A stretch of 64,000 nucleotides of DNA from Rhabditophanes sp. KR3021 (Eukaryota > Nematoda > Chromadorea > Rhabditida > Alloionematidae): positions 7,068,001 through 7,132,000 of the forward strand of contig CAUJLY010000006.1 in assembly GCA_963281155.1 (NCBI GenBank). Reading direction: 5' to 3'. Below, piece after piece: positions 53,448 to 64,000 of the stretch. Under the pieces are notes generated by a model. The model was not told the origin of the DNA. It ran no database searches and worked only from the letters and a program-made list of their open reading frames with translations. Position numbers and translations under genes: made by a program. How positions within the stretch are numbered: position 1 is the stretch's first letter; the number at the start of each line of letters is the position of its first letter.

Positions 53448-55128
53448 TTATATGGGATCGATGATAGTTCCATAAGTTTTCTTATCATCGGACTTGATTG
53501 AATTTGAAATGCCAAAAAATTCACTTTTGCTTGAATTACTTTCAATATCACCAATCATTTCTTTAACAATTTGGTAGACTTCTTTGTCCTTTGTTTCTGG
53601 AAAATGTAATACCAAATAATATAAAGAAATAGTCGATGGAATTATGAACAATGGGATGAAACACCATACTTCAAGCCATTTATACATGGGGTAAGTGAGT
53701 TCACTAAATATACAATTTGAAATAGTGTTAGTAGCAAACACCATCGATTGAACAACAGAGCGTGATCTTTGTGGAACCATTTCACTTGTGATGGCAAAAG
53801 CTATTGGGCCTAAAGCAAAGCCATAACTTATTCCATAGGATATCAAAGAAACAACACATCCATATCTCATATATGGATAACCATTTAATGCCAATCTATC
53901 GGAAATCAAGTAAAAGACTAATGACAAAATGTTGACAATTGCTGTTATTATGTACAGAGGTCTTCTTCCGAAACGTTCAATTACGAAAATGCCAGGAATA
54001 TTTGCCAAGAAACAAGACAATATAAAACCCAATGAAAAGTATTGGGATGTTTGATTATCGAAATGAGTTGATAGAAAATCTGTTGATAGGTAAATGACAG
54101 GCCAAATACCAACGGTTACCTAAAAAATGTTAAATTATTATCGCTTATCAATGTGTCAGTTTTTTACTTGTAAAGCCAATGAACCAACAAAGTATGCTTT
54201 CCGTAGTTGAGGAGTAATAATCGCTTCTTTCGTCAGTGACCAACTGCCAATGATTAAAGATTCATCTTTTTCTTTCATAATAGACTCGAGAATATCCTCT
54301 TGATCATATTTGTTCCCGTAATAATAATCTAAACTTTTCTTACACTCAGCTTCGTCTTTTTTATTTATCAGCAGAAACTTAGGAGTGTCCTTAAGAGGAA
54401 TCATTATTAAAAATCCGATGAAAGCTGGGATTGACCCTAAACCAATTAATAAAGTTAAATTATCTCCCAAGATAGATTCAATGCCAAGAGCCATTCCAAC
54501 GCAATTCATTGCAATGAACGAAGATTCACTGAGAAAACTTGTGACACCTCGGAAACTCGTATGTGTTGTTTCTTGTAGCCAAAGAAGAAGGGCCCCAAAA
54601 GCTGTACCTGCAGAAACTGATGCGATCAATCGGCATACAAACAAAAGCTCAGGACTATTTAATAAAATTGCACTAGTTGATAATAAAGTTCCAACAAACG
54701 ACGCCAAGTTGGAATACAGCAAAGTTCCTAGAGTTATTGGAACACATTAATATATTATATACTATTTGTGTAATTTAAACAAATTCGTGAAAGTAAATAA
54801 AGTTTTAAACTTTTGACTACTCCATTTGCGCATTTTTAAACTTACTAGTGCGGCCATACTTATCAGTAAAATAAGGTGTACACAAAGTCCCAGCTAGATA
54901 GCCGATAAACCATATGTTCAAAATAGAACTCCATATCCATGAATAGGCAAACTCCGACAAGCCATCTTCATTGCCACGATTAATGTAAGATTGATTGATG
55001 TAATTTTTAAAAGTAGCAACAGCTGTATTGGGGTACGAATTTGAGTACCCCTCATTAAAATTACTGGTCATTGCAACACAAGCAGCAAGTACAAATACTT
55101 TTACTGGATTACCGTTAGTTTCAAACAT
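53448..55128 (-). CDS. SLC2-type facilitative sugar transporter (MFS)
   Basis: Three exons, 55128-54846, 54727-54168 and 54119-53448, with introns of 118 and 48 bp, 504 aa, the normal length for 12-TM sugar porters. Hallmarks in order: M1 VFVLAACVAMTSNFNEGYSN; a glycosylatable first loop; DKYGRTR in the loop between TM2 and TM3; ETTHTSFRG after TM4; the central cytoplasmic loop after LIMIPLKDTPKFLL; ERFGRRPLYI in the second half; and HFPETKDKE after TM12, the PETKG-type signature of SLC2. It would move hexoses or related solutes across the plasma membrane. Substrate cannot be told. The QLS helix-7 motif of class I GLUTs is not seen, so a glucose call would be a guess. Closest relatives are probably divergent nematode fgt-like porters. 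Confidence 0.85.
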
Positions 55129-56171
55129 GTTGTGACTCTATTTGTGATCTCTAAGAAAAGTAGTCAAATTGGGAAGATAAAATATAGATTTGAAAACTTT
55201 CTTCATAAAGAAGATAATATATTTGCTTCAATTAATCTAAACAAAACTAATTATTGTTGGAAAGATAAATAATTTTGAAGAAATAGAAGTAACGTTTAAT
55301 CATTAGTGTGTGTTTGTTTATGATAAAAAAAGCGTAAAAAACATATATTTACGTCTGTGATCAATGGCAGCAATAGAACGTGCTAAATAGCTAAATAAAT
55401 GCAATTTATTGGCAAATTTGAACAACACTTACTCTCATACATACTTTATACTTTTGCAAACAGATCACAAGTAGTAGGACAAAATCTACCAATTTTATAT
55501 GATTTAAATAGTTTAATTAAAGGGCAAAGTATGTCTAATAGATATGTGGTATAACTTTTTTGTTTCTCTCTATAGATAAGAATCATTTGTTGAGATAAAA
55601 GTGAATTGTCTGAATGTATGATATGGTTTATACTAAAATCAGGTATAATGCATGATTTATATATTGTTAGCAGCAACCATTTGATAACATAAATGTTTGA
55701 AGAGCGTTCTTAAAAAACGATTCCATTACATTATTCCCGTATAAATTTGAATGTTTAATTGCATTATAATTTTTTAAATGAGCTTTATCAGGTGGTTTAA
55801 AGATTTATTAATATGCAGGCAAATAATTTAATATCATACTAAACATAAATTTATTCGGAATTAAATGGTTTTTACACGAAACCAATTTTTTATACAATAG
55901 CCTTGTGGGTGTTAATGTTATTTCTAAATAACAACCAAACACTTTATTTACTCAATACTTGTGTTCCGGCTCATTTTTTGGGATCATCACAAACGTCATC
56001 TCTTCAACAGTGGTTATAGTATTTCATAAATCAATTTAAGCAAATATGAATACAGGCATAAATATAAAATAGATTAGGTTTATTTAAATTATTCAATCGT
56101 TTTTTGGCAGAAGCGCCCACATATATTTAAAATTAAATAACGAAATGGTAAGGGCCATTTTGCGAAAAAAT
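55129..56171. other. Intergenic, nothing recognised
   Basis: Lies between the transporter start (-) and the collagen stop (-). AT-rich with no supported gene. Confidence 0.5.
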
Positions 56172-57278
56172 TTAGAAACCTGGTGGCAATCTTGGTGGGG
56201 GACAGAATGAACAATCGCCTTTTTCTCCTTGATCTCCTTGAGGTCCCTTGATACCTCCAGCTCCTGGTTTTCCTTCTCTTCCTGGTTTTCCATTGTCTCC
56301 TGGAGGTCCTGGTGGTCCAGGATAGGAGTTTCCAGTTGGCCCAACGGTTCCTTTGACTCCTGGTTCTCCTGGGGTTCCTTGAGCACCTTGTTCGCCAAAT
56401 GGTCCAGGAACGAAGTTGGTTCTTCCTGCTTGGCCTGGAGCTCCTTTGGCTCCTTGTCTTCCTGGAGATCCGATGGTTCCAATCTGGCCTTGAGGGCCAT
56501 TCTCACCTGCTTGACCTGGTTTTCCATTCTCTCCTGGAGATCCTTTTGGCCCTGGTGGTCCTTTAGCTCCGATTGGGCCTACAGAATAAATATACACTTT
56601 TATAAAATTTAATTACCTTGTGGTCCATTTGGCCCTGGTGGACAGATTAAACAAGGCTCATAAGGCTCAGCAGGCAACATCTCAGCGTCTTTCCCTGGAG
56701 CTCCGTCATTTCCATTAAGACCATCATCTCCGGGGTTTCCTTCAGGCCCAGGGGCTCCTGGTGGCCCGACTTCTCCTTGGTGACAGGTACAACATGTTTG
56801 TTCAGGTTCCTAAATGGTTTGTTAACGATATAATAGGTTCAAACATACTGAGTTGACAATAGGTGTTCCGTATCCACCACCCATGTTTGGACTTCCTCCT
56901 GGGGTGCTACCACCTCCTCTTGGAGCATTCGACGGATTAGTAGTTGGGTACGTATTGCCTCCTTCTGGAACATATTGACCAAACAACCAACCTCTCTTGA
57001 TTCTGTTAATTTGATTTTTTCCAATTTGAAGGGCCGTCATTTCAAGCCACATATCCTTTGAACGGGTCTAAATAAATGTTTAAATGTATAATTGCAGCAG
57101 TTGGTACCTTGCAGAATTCAGTTTCACTCAATATGTGTGACTGGACTGATTGGACATAATTGTACAACATAGGCAATGTAACAACAGAACAGAAGACAGC
57201 TGCAGTAGAGACTACGATTGCAACGAATGCAATAGAACGCATCTGACGATGCTTGTCAGTTTCTTTTCCTTCAACCAT
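56172..57278 (-). CDS. Cuticle collagen, rol-6/sqt-1-like
   Basis: Four exons: 57278-57108, 57067-56849, 56809-56617 and 56578-56172, 329 aa; introns are 40, 39 and 38 bp. The N-terminus carries a single membrane/signal anchor (MRSIAFVAIVVSTAAVFCSV) and the nematode collagen N-terminal domain (LPMLYNYVQSVQSHI). It continues with a subtilisin-type site in homology box A (NRIKRGW), then a Gly/Pro-rich non-helical stretch. Cys clusters CCTCHQ, CLICPP and CSFCPPP bracket two interrupted Gly-X-Y blocks. The longest Gly-X-Y region is in the last exon. The arrangement is that of secreted cuticle collagens trimerised in the epidermis and crosslinked in the cuticle. The exact paralogue is not assignable. 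A TATA box sits ~50 bp upstream of the ATG. Confidence 0.92.
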
Positions 57279-57328
57279 TTTTTGAAGCTTGTGAATGAAT
57301 GACTTGGTTAAAATAAAATAATTTATGG

Positions 57329-57336
57329 TTTATATA
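57329..57336 (-). promoter_or_regulatory. TATA box of the cuticle collagen gene
   Basis: Minus-strand TATATAAA (in actatataaacc), 51 bp upstream of the collagen ATG at 57278. The spacing is right for transcription starting about 25-30 bp downstream with a very short 5' leader. Confidence 0.55.
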
Positions 57337-57615
57337 GTGTTGATACCTTATAATTCTGCCTACGGACATTGTATTTGATGGCACAGAATATCTCACACAA
57401 TCCGGGTCAATTAATACCATCTAAGCCTGTATTTTTTTGTTATTTTCATTAGGAAAAATATGTATTTTTAAAACGGGATTTTTCCCTTTGTTTACTTCCC
57501 ATAATACATATAATTAAAAATGATAAAAATATTAATTAAAATTGGTATGCACATATTAATTAAGTAATTTATTTAATCAATATGTAAAAGAGAGAGAGAT
57601 CACTTGATATTTTAG

Positions 57616-59019
57616 TCACAATTTTTGAATTGACGAATAGGTTGCTTTCAGTATGTTTTGATATGGCACGCATAGTAAACTAGTTGAACTTTTTAACCCG
57701 TTTGATAAGTAGACAATAACGAGATTGTTTTTTCTGTCTATGTGCAGACCTTGACATCCATATCCAGGATGGCCAAAAACAAATTGAGACTTGTCTGTTG
57801 GGTTTGGATCCCAGAAGAAACCACGGCCTTTTGCAACAGGATAAAGAGTCGTTTGTTCAAGATGCCAGTTATTTAATGTCGGTTCATTAAGCAATTTTAG
57901 CGTTTTATTTGAAACAATGTGTCCATTTATCAGCAAGGAAAACAATTTGCCCACATTTCTACTATTCGATACACCACTAATTGCTCCATTAGGAATTGCA
58001 GCAATTTGCGGATCGTTGAAGGGTACATATGTTGGTGTTATTGCTAGCCATGAAGGATTTTGCTGCATTTTAAAAATTGGCGAACCACTCGGTTGCATGT
58101 ATGCAATGAAAAATAAAGGAATAATTAATGGCTGAATCATGATATCTTTCATAATCTCAAATAATGATGGTTGACTAATTTTGGTCAATTTATGAAAATC
58201 TTTTTGTTCGCAACCAAGGTCTATATCTAAATTATTAGGTTCAGCTATTTCTTCTCTAAAAAATGTGCGCAATGACCGTTTCTTAGGATCTGAGCGACGA
58301 ATTATAGCATCTATCATCCATCCAAATGTTATTGCATGGTATCCAGTTTCTTGCCCAGGAACCCATATCGGCTTTGCCTGTTCAATTAAATCAAAGATTT
58401 TACTTTCGTTTCGAGCATCATTTAGTGTTATTTCTTCCTCTGTATATGGTATTCCTGCCATATGCGTCAAAACATGTTCAAGGGTCGTATTTTCTTTTCC
58501 TGAAATGCCATATTCTGGCCAATGTTTCACAACCAAATCATCGTAACTCAAATGTCCTTGATCTACAAGAACAGCAACACACAATGATGTTATAGCTTTG
58601 GTAGTAGAAAACAAAAATGTCTTTGTATTCAAACCCCATTCTTCTCCGTTAGAACTGTTTTTAATACCGCCATACAAATTCAGAACAAGTTTTCCTTGAT
58701 GAAACACAGCCAAATTAGCTCCTTCTCGTTCCATACCATTTAAAAAATTTAATCTGAAAAGGAATGACGTACTTAGAATCACCGAATGTCGTCATGTCAG
58801 AAAAACTTACTTAAAAGCATCTTCAATTTCTCTGAATGGCTTTGAACAATATCCTTTGATAGGTGCAGTCTTGCCATACATAAAGGGCCAAAAGATATAT
58901 GTGAATAAATGAGTAGATATGAGAAGTACGAATACACTTAAAATAATGCATCTATTCAGCTTGCCTAATTTAAAGACTGATGCTGCCGGATACTGAAAAT
59001 TGTATATGGTGAAATTCAT
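57616..59019 (-). CDS. Serine beta-lactamase-like membrane protein (LACT/LACTB family)
   Basis: Two exons, 59019-58811 and 58753-57616, 57-bp intron, 448 aa. An N-terminal membrane anchor (IILSVFVLLISTHLFTYIFW) precedes a class C beta-lactamase/penicillin-binding-like fold. Ser119-x-x-Lys122 (FSTTK) is the catalytic serine motif. TYHA-type GYHAITFGW occupies the Y-x-N position, with Ala replacing Asn. GHPGYGCQG stands for the third (H/K-x-G) motif. LTHMAGIPY is also family-typical. C. elegans has several lact genes of this type, related to bacterial esterases and the mitochondrial LACTB filament protease. Hydrolase activity (ester or peptide) is plausible since Ser, Lys and Tyr are kept; the substrate is unknown. 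Membrane location is inferred from the anchor. Confidence 0.85.
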
Positions 59020-59438
59020 TGTCTATGAATAAAGTTAAAACTAATTAGCAGGGCTACTCTTCCAAGGATACGTCTTTTATAGCCTTACAGTTTGTTTATC
59101 ATTGACATTTTAATCTCTGATAACATTGTTTGAAAGAGTATTATTAGTTGTAGTAGCTGCTAGTTCAGTTCACACTGAACGAATTTCCCACCTTCACGAT
59201 CAAACAAAAAAGTGTGGACAAATAGAATTGGTAAATCAAAAAATTTATTTTAAAACGTATGCATGTCATGAAAAAATTATTTATATTAAGGTAATGAAAA
59301 AGGAACCGTGTAAATTGTTTACAGGTTAAAAATTGATATTAATTGCTATCAAAATTGCTGATTAGATTTGTTTGATCAAAGTATACGTGTTGGTAGAAAA
59401 ACGAAAAGTTCGTTGAGATACAAAATTAGTTCGAAGTT
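59020..59438. other. Intergenic between minus-strand genes
   Basis: A plus-strand frame at 59126-59329 looks superficially like a small Cys-containing secreted protein but lacks an ATG or a convincing upstream exon. Nothing else is recognised. Confidence 0.4.
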
Positions 59439-59880
59439 TTACTTTGTGAATTGCTGGTCATATTGTATAGACTTTGACACCTTCTCAACCTTTGGAAGTA
59501 GTTTTCGTTTGCTTGCTGAGAAAACTAAAAAGTAAAGAAACACCAAAAAGGATTATTTAGTTTGGTGTTAAGATATTAAGTTTTGTGCAGATTTCCCTTA
59601 ATTTTGTGGATGATTTGTGTAGGTTTAGAGGTAATGTGTAGAACTTACTTTGAGGAGCTGTCAGCAATGTTCTAATATCACGAGTGTAAGGATTGTTAAA
59701 GCTGTTGATAGGATTCCAGGACATTAAAGAATTGTAATCCATGTTTTCATAAATATCGTCTATCTTATGCCGATCGTTGTAACTTGGGTATAGTAAGTGT
59801 CGAAGATTGTTGATTTCGAGAGCTTTGATCGTCGAAATAGATGCCACTAATGTAAATAAACAAAGGTGTTGGTACAACAT
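59439..59880 (-). CDS. Small secreted protein, possible peptide precursor
   Basis: Two exons, 59880-59649 and 59524-59439, with a 124-bp intron spliced in phase 1, 105 aa. A signal peptide (LCLFTLVASISTIKA) is followed by a Tyr/Asn-rich mature part (LRHLLYPSYNDRHKIDDIY, NPINSFNNPYTRDIR) and, after the splice, FSASKRKLLPKVEKV. There is no cysteine in the mature part. A Lys-Arg-Lys site lies at about residue 84, so a processed peptide is possible, but there are no repeated motifs or C-terminal amidation Gly. I recognise no family. Both splice sites are good (caaa/gtaagt, ctttttag). Confidence 0.55.
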
Positions 59881-60690
59881 ATTGTTTTATTAGTTATCCA
59901 AAATTTTCTGTAAATACAAAAGAAATTGAAATAATTGTAAGGGCAATTTAAATGGGTTATTGTAGAAATTTAATAGAAACGGTTAAATTAATATAGCATA
60001 AAAGAGGACTGGATTTTTGATTGATGAAGAGTTGGGCGTACAAGCAACAACCACAGTTAATGGTAAATGATGCCAAAAAGGGTATTGTGTTGCCCTAAAA
60101 CGGTATCTTTTTGTTAAATATAAAACGTTTTAATAACCTTAATGGTAAAGCATAAAAAGCCCATCTATATATAAAACAACACTAGAATTAAAATTCTGAT
60201 GTCAAAGTTGTGTCAATTCACCTCAAACTGCATATAATTAAATGCCTTTATTTCCCATTCATTTTAAATTATGTAAATAACTTTTATCTCAAAATATCAA
60301 ACTAAAATTAAAAGACTTTTGAAAAAGTAGTTATCTGAATGATACTGAGGGCAATTTGACCTTTGTTTATTAGAACTTCAATGTATTGTCAAAATAAGTA
60401 TATTTTTGTTAACTTTTGAAATAGGATAAAATTAAGATATTGTGAGTATTTTTCAGTTAAATTTCAAAATATTTATTAAGTTTAAAAGGAAAACAAAATA
60501 TATTTGACAAAGAGAAATTATTTTTTCATGAATTGAATGTGTATGAAATGCCTTGAATTACATATTAAGGTTATTGTATTTAATTATAATACATTGTAAG
60601 TCAGAAGAATATGATGTCTGTTAGTTGGAGACAATATAAAAAACAACATGAACATAAGACAATAAGTTTGATAATGCATAGAATATTTTA
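59881..60690. other. Intergenic
   Basis: Upstream region of the small secreted-protein gene and downstream region of the acidic secreted-protein gene, both on the minus strand. No additional gene is seen. Confidence 0.5.
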
Positions 60691-61262
60691 TTATTGGTTA
60701 ATAGGAATGTTTTTGCCATCATTGTTTGTACTTTGTTTAACCTTAGGATTTACATTGTTTCTTTGAACGCTTCCACGATTTTTGTGACTTGATCCTGCTT
60801 TAGATACACGCTTCACCCGACCATGTTTTTCATCATCTTCTGTTACATCTTCTGGGGCCGGTTCTGTTGTCTGATGGTCATTATTACTTTCACCAGATAA
60901 TGTAATGTTACTTAAATTTTCATCATTATTATGTTGTTTCAATTCCTCATCTTCTGTTTCATTCAAATTAGTACTTTCTGCTGGATTGCTAAGAGATACT
61001 ATGTCTGAAATATTGTGATTATCATGCATTAATTCTAATTCATTGTCAGAAACTTCATTTTGAATAATTTCCGGGGGTAAATCAGTACTCAATTCCTCAT
61101 CTTCTGTGTTGGCAGGCTCTGAAATGTAACGAACATTTTAATGAATATTTTAATTTACTTACCAACAACTGCATGATCATGGTGTCCAAAATGGGGAGGC
61201 ATCGTAGAAGCGCCAACTATTAGCAAGAAAGTAAAAAAAATAGATACAAAAAAGTATTTCAT
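60691..61262 (-). CDS. Small secreted acidic Asn/Glu-rich protein
   Basis: Two exons, 61262-61163 and 61118-60691, with a 44-bp intron in phase 1, 175 aa. The ATG gives a strong signal peptide (YFFVSIFFTFLLIVGAS), then a His-rich segment (MPPHFGHHDHAVV). A long acidic, Asn/Ser/Thr-rich, probably disordered region follows, with several N-glycosylation sequons. TEDEEL occurs twice (NTEDEELSTD and NETEDEELKQ), an internal repeat. The last third is basic (GRVKRVSKAGSSHKNRG), and RVKR fits a furin/KEX2 cleavage site. No folded domain is recognised. The type resembles secreted or cuticle-associated disordered proteins of nematodes; a function cannot be given. Confidence 0.6.
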
Positions 61263-63052
61263 TTTGAAGATACCTCACAAATGAAAAATAAATGGAATTC
61301 AATTGTATAAATAATATATTACTGAATTGACACAATTAAAATAGATAAACATATAAGGCAACACAATTAAATGAATCAGCTACCGTTTATAATTGAACAA
61401 TATATGCTTTGGATTTGTTTTTTCATCTATCACTTGTCAAGAGGTTAGAATCAATTTTATCTATATATATCTATGTAGATCTCTTTATATATCCAATTGA
61501 GTGCATGTTTTTATATTTGTAATTGATTAAGCTAAAAGCATGTACTTTAAAACAGGCTTTCAGATCATTTGATTTGAAGGATTGTTGATAATTGCTTTTG
61601 TATTTGGTATACATTATTCTCGATTCAATAAACTTATCAAATACTATTAACGATTTTGACATACGCTTTTGTAACAATCTTGATGTTAAAGTTTTAATAA
61701 TGTTTTGTTCACCAAAGTATATTTCCTATTAGTAATTTTTTTAAATAAAAACCGAACATACTTTCACAATAACCTTTCAAAGCATTACAAAAATATTCAA
61801 AGGAAAATTACACTGAACGATGGTATTAAGTTTGGTATGTAAAAAATAGTTATATTTTGTGCCTTACATACAAAACAATTTTGTAACATTGTAATAATTC
61901 ATTAACGAATATTGTGTAGATAAAAATGCATTTTGTAACACTAAAACCATTCCACGATTTTGATATACATTTGTTCCCAAATATGTTATAAATTTGTCTT
62001 TCATCTGTCTTAATAAACTACAAACTATTCCTATGATAATGATAACTACGAACAAATCTTTTTACTCTTTCATCGGTATTTAATATAACCTGCCTTTCAA
62101 CTAACTTGTAAACTTCTCACTCTTTTATATTATAGAAATTGCATAATATTAAATGAATTTATTTTTATTTACACAAAAATGTATTCAATCAAATACTTTT
62201 TATTATTCCGTCTATTGGTATTGTATACCTAAATATACCTGTGATATATTCATAAGTGAAAGAATATTTACTTGTTTATTAATATATTAGTATTTTTACT
62301 TACTTTTTTGCGCCAGGCCACTAATTGATTCCTTACAAGCTTTATCTTAAAAATAGAAAGGTCTTACCACGCAAAAATGCGGGCCTTGATAGTTGCGCAA
62401 ATCAAATATTTTAGATGTCAAAAATATATTGTTAACTTTCTCTTTATGTTTGACTTCTAGACTGAAATATAACATCAAACACAACTTTTTGAAGTATAAA
62501 GTGGAATATAATATGTGTTGTTTACTCCTGGATAAAAAACAACTTATTTTTCCAATACATTTGCGTCAACAGTCTTATCATCATTTTACCTTTTTGATCA
62601 TAAATAGTTAGCATATTTCCACCAACTTTAAAGTTTATAAAAGCAACAAACTTAAAAGTACGTTTCATTTAAAATGTGTGTCAAAACATTACTCAATAAT
62701 ACACAACAAGCGTGATGTTCTTAGCTATATTATCAAACAAAAATGATGACGATATCATTAACATATTTTCACCCCAATAACCACTACCCATTATCATAAC
62801 TAAAATCAAATGTACATTTTGATAACATTATCTGTAAAAAAGCGATTTTTATCACTTCTAGACCAGTCTTATTTAACGATCTTTTACTTTCTAAATTTAT
62901 TTTCATTAAATTAGCTAATATATTATTGATACTATGTAAAGTATTTATTAATTCCGTCTGTGTCAAGTATGTATTAACTTTGTTACCTCAGTTTTGAGTG
63001 TAATATACAACATTATTTTATACTAATTATCATACGTATTTTATTTCAGAAC
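61263..63052. other. Intergenic, upstream of gspd-1
   Basis: AT-rich 1.8 kb between divergent genes. A tttatttcag acceptor immediately before the gspd-1 ATG suggests a trans-splice site or an upstream non-coding exon. No gene is recognised. Confidence 0.5.
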
Positions 63053-64000
63053 ATGTATAGACAAGCCGAAAAAGAGGGAAAACTGTGTGCTTCTGATGAC
63101 ACTTGTCCTTATCATTGGGAAAATGGATTAGCTGAGGATTATCGGAAACAATTGCGCCGCAAGTCTATTGACTCCTCTTCTCCGCATGTTTTTGTCATTT
63201 TTGGAGCATCGGGAGATTTGGCTAAAAAGAAGATCATACCAACTCTTTGGCATTTGTACAATGAACAACTACTCCCATACAAGACCGCAATCTTTGGTTA
63301 CGCTAGAAGCAAGCTTGACAAACCAACCTGGAGGAAAGGGTTTGAAAAATATTGCAAAGTCAATGAGGAAGACAAAGAAAAATTCAATACTTTCTGTTGC
63401 GGATTAAAATACATCTCTGGCGCTTATGATACCGATGAAGGATATTCTAGACTTCAAACTGAAATCGAACATCTGGCTACGAAAGTTGGGCAAGCTGTTA
63501 ACAGAGTTTACTATTTGGCTCTTCCACCAACTACGTACACAGAAGTTACCGCAAAGATTCACGTAAACTGCATGGGCCCGAAAGAAAAATGCTGGACTAG
63601 AATTATCATCGAAAAACCATTTGGCCATGATACTGCTTCATCAACTGCTTTGTCTGAGCATTTGGCCAAACTGTTTAATGAGGATGAACTTTACAGAATT
63701 GACCACTATCTTGGCAAAGAAATGGTTCAAAACTTGATGGTTCTACGTTTCGGAAACATCATTTTCAATCCAACCTGGAACAAGGAACACATATCTTCTG
63801 TGACCATTACATTCAAGGAAGATTTCGGAACTGAAGGCCGTGGAGGGTACTTTGACAAGAGTGGTATCATTCGTGATATCATGCAGAATCATTTATTCCA
63901 AATTTTAACCTTATTTGCTATGGAAAAACCAAAGAGCTTGGGCGCTGATGATATCCGTGATGAAAAGGTTAGAGTCCTTAGTGCCGTCAGACCAATTAGC
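63053..64000 (+). CDS. gspd-1: Glucose-6-phosphate 1-dehydrogenase, 5' part (runs off the window)
   Basis: The ATG at 63053 opens a single uninterrupted exon of 316 codons to the window end. The NADP+-binding Rossmann motif GASGDLAKKK is at residues 51-60. NRVYYLALPP and IIIEKPFG follow. The catalytic signature RIDHYLGKE at 215-223 contains the Lys and His that bind and oxidise glucose 6-phosphate. FGTEGRGGYFDKSGIIRDIMQNH continues the (beta+alpha) domain. It catalyses the first, NADPH-producing step of the oxidative pentose phosphate pathway in the cytosol. It is orthologous to C. elegans gspd-1. The full protein is about 515-530 aa, so roughly the last 200 residues lie beyond the window. 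The ATG directly follows ttatttcag/aac, a likely spliced-leader acceptor. Confidence 0.96.
   Translation, partial: MYRQAEKEGKLCASDDTCPYHWENGLAEDYRKQLRRKSIDSSSPHVFVIFGASGDLAKKKIIPTLWHLYNEQLLPYKTAIFGYARSKLDKPTWRKGFEKYCKVNEEDKEKFNTFCCGLKYISGAYDTDEGYSRLQTEIEHLATKVGQAVNRVYYLALPPTTYTEVTAKIHVNCMGPKEKCWTRIIIEKPFGHDTASSTALSEHLAKLFNEDELYRIDHYLGKEMVQNLMVLRFGNIIFNPTWNKEHISSVTITFKEDFGTEGRGGYFDKSGIIRDIMQNHLFQILTLFAMEKPKSLGADDIRDEKVRVLSAVRPIS

Noticed and set aside
56093..56527. Second long frame within the collagen gene (Glu/Gln/Leu-rich) and its antisense Ser/Trp-rich frame
   Set aside because: Both are out-of-frame and antisense shadows of the Gly-X-Y repeat.
59126..59329. Plus-strand frame resembling a small Cys-containing secreted protein
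   Set aside because: There is no ATG or upstream exon with a donor; it is probably chance.
63404..63628. Minus-strand frame near the window end
   Set aside because: Antisense to the unambiguous glucose-6-phosphate dehydrogenase exon.

Overview
The window is nuclear DNA of a nematode. It is AT-rich, most introns are 35-60 bp, and the gene set is diagnostic: a cuticle collagen with the rol-6/sqt-1-type N-terminus, a cysteine-rich DB-module protein, a ShKT-repeat secreted protein, two divergent globins, two Cys-loop ligand-gated channels, an SSBP/SSDP (sam-10) orthologue and a gspd-1-type glucose-6-phosphate dehydrogenase. A chromadorean is likely; I cannot name the genus. I find no bacterial, viral, CRISPR, rRNA or tRNA feature.

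Layout. 1-4.7 kb: non-coding AT-rich DNA. 4.69-4.93 kb: a tiny two-exon orphan candidate (+). 5.5-9.8 kb: a large Gln/Asn-rich SAP-domain protein resembling myocardin-related transcription factors (-). 12.6-15.0 kb: secreted triple-ShKT protein (-). 18.5-20.7 kb: secreted carbonic anhydrase-related protein without zinc ligands (+). 21.3-23.0 kb: PHD-JmjC protein of the KDM7 type whose iron ligands are all replaced (+). 25.2-27.9 kb: a decayed and an intact copy of an unrecognised secreted Cys-rich family (+). 28.8-30.3 kb: Cys-loop channel (-). 31.7-33.1 kb: alpha-1,3-fucosyltransferase (-). 36.1-37.3 kb: DB-module protein (+). 38.0-39.2 kb: sam-10/SSBP (+). 42.1-47.2 kb: two globins (+). 50.1-51.8 kb: second Cys-loop channel, paralogous to the first (+). 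52.1-52.7 kb: Na+/K+-ATPase alpha pseudogene (-). 53.4-55.1 kb: SLC2-type sugar transporter (-). 56.2-57.3 kb: cuticle collagen (-). 57.6-59.0 kb: serine beta-lactamase-like membrane protein (-). 59.4-61.3 kb: two small secreted proteins (-). 63.05 kb to the end: the 5' part of gspd-1 (+).

The genes are mostly independent single-copy eukaryotic genes and do not form an operon or defence system. The most notable points are two apparent pseudo-enzymes (JmjC and carbonic anhydrase), the MRTF-like gene, a pair of channel paralogues with matching exon arithmetic but different introns and pore motifs, and two pseudogenes. Gene models were assembled by hand from reading frames and GT/AG splice sites, and exon sums were checked to keep frame. 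Starts and the weaker introns remain predictions.
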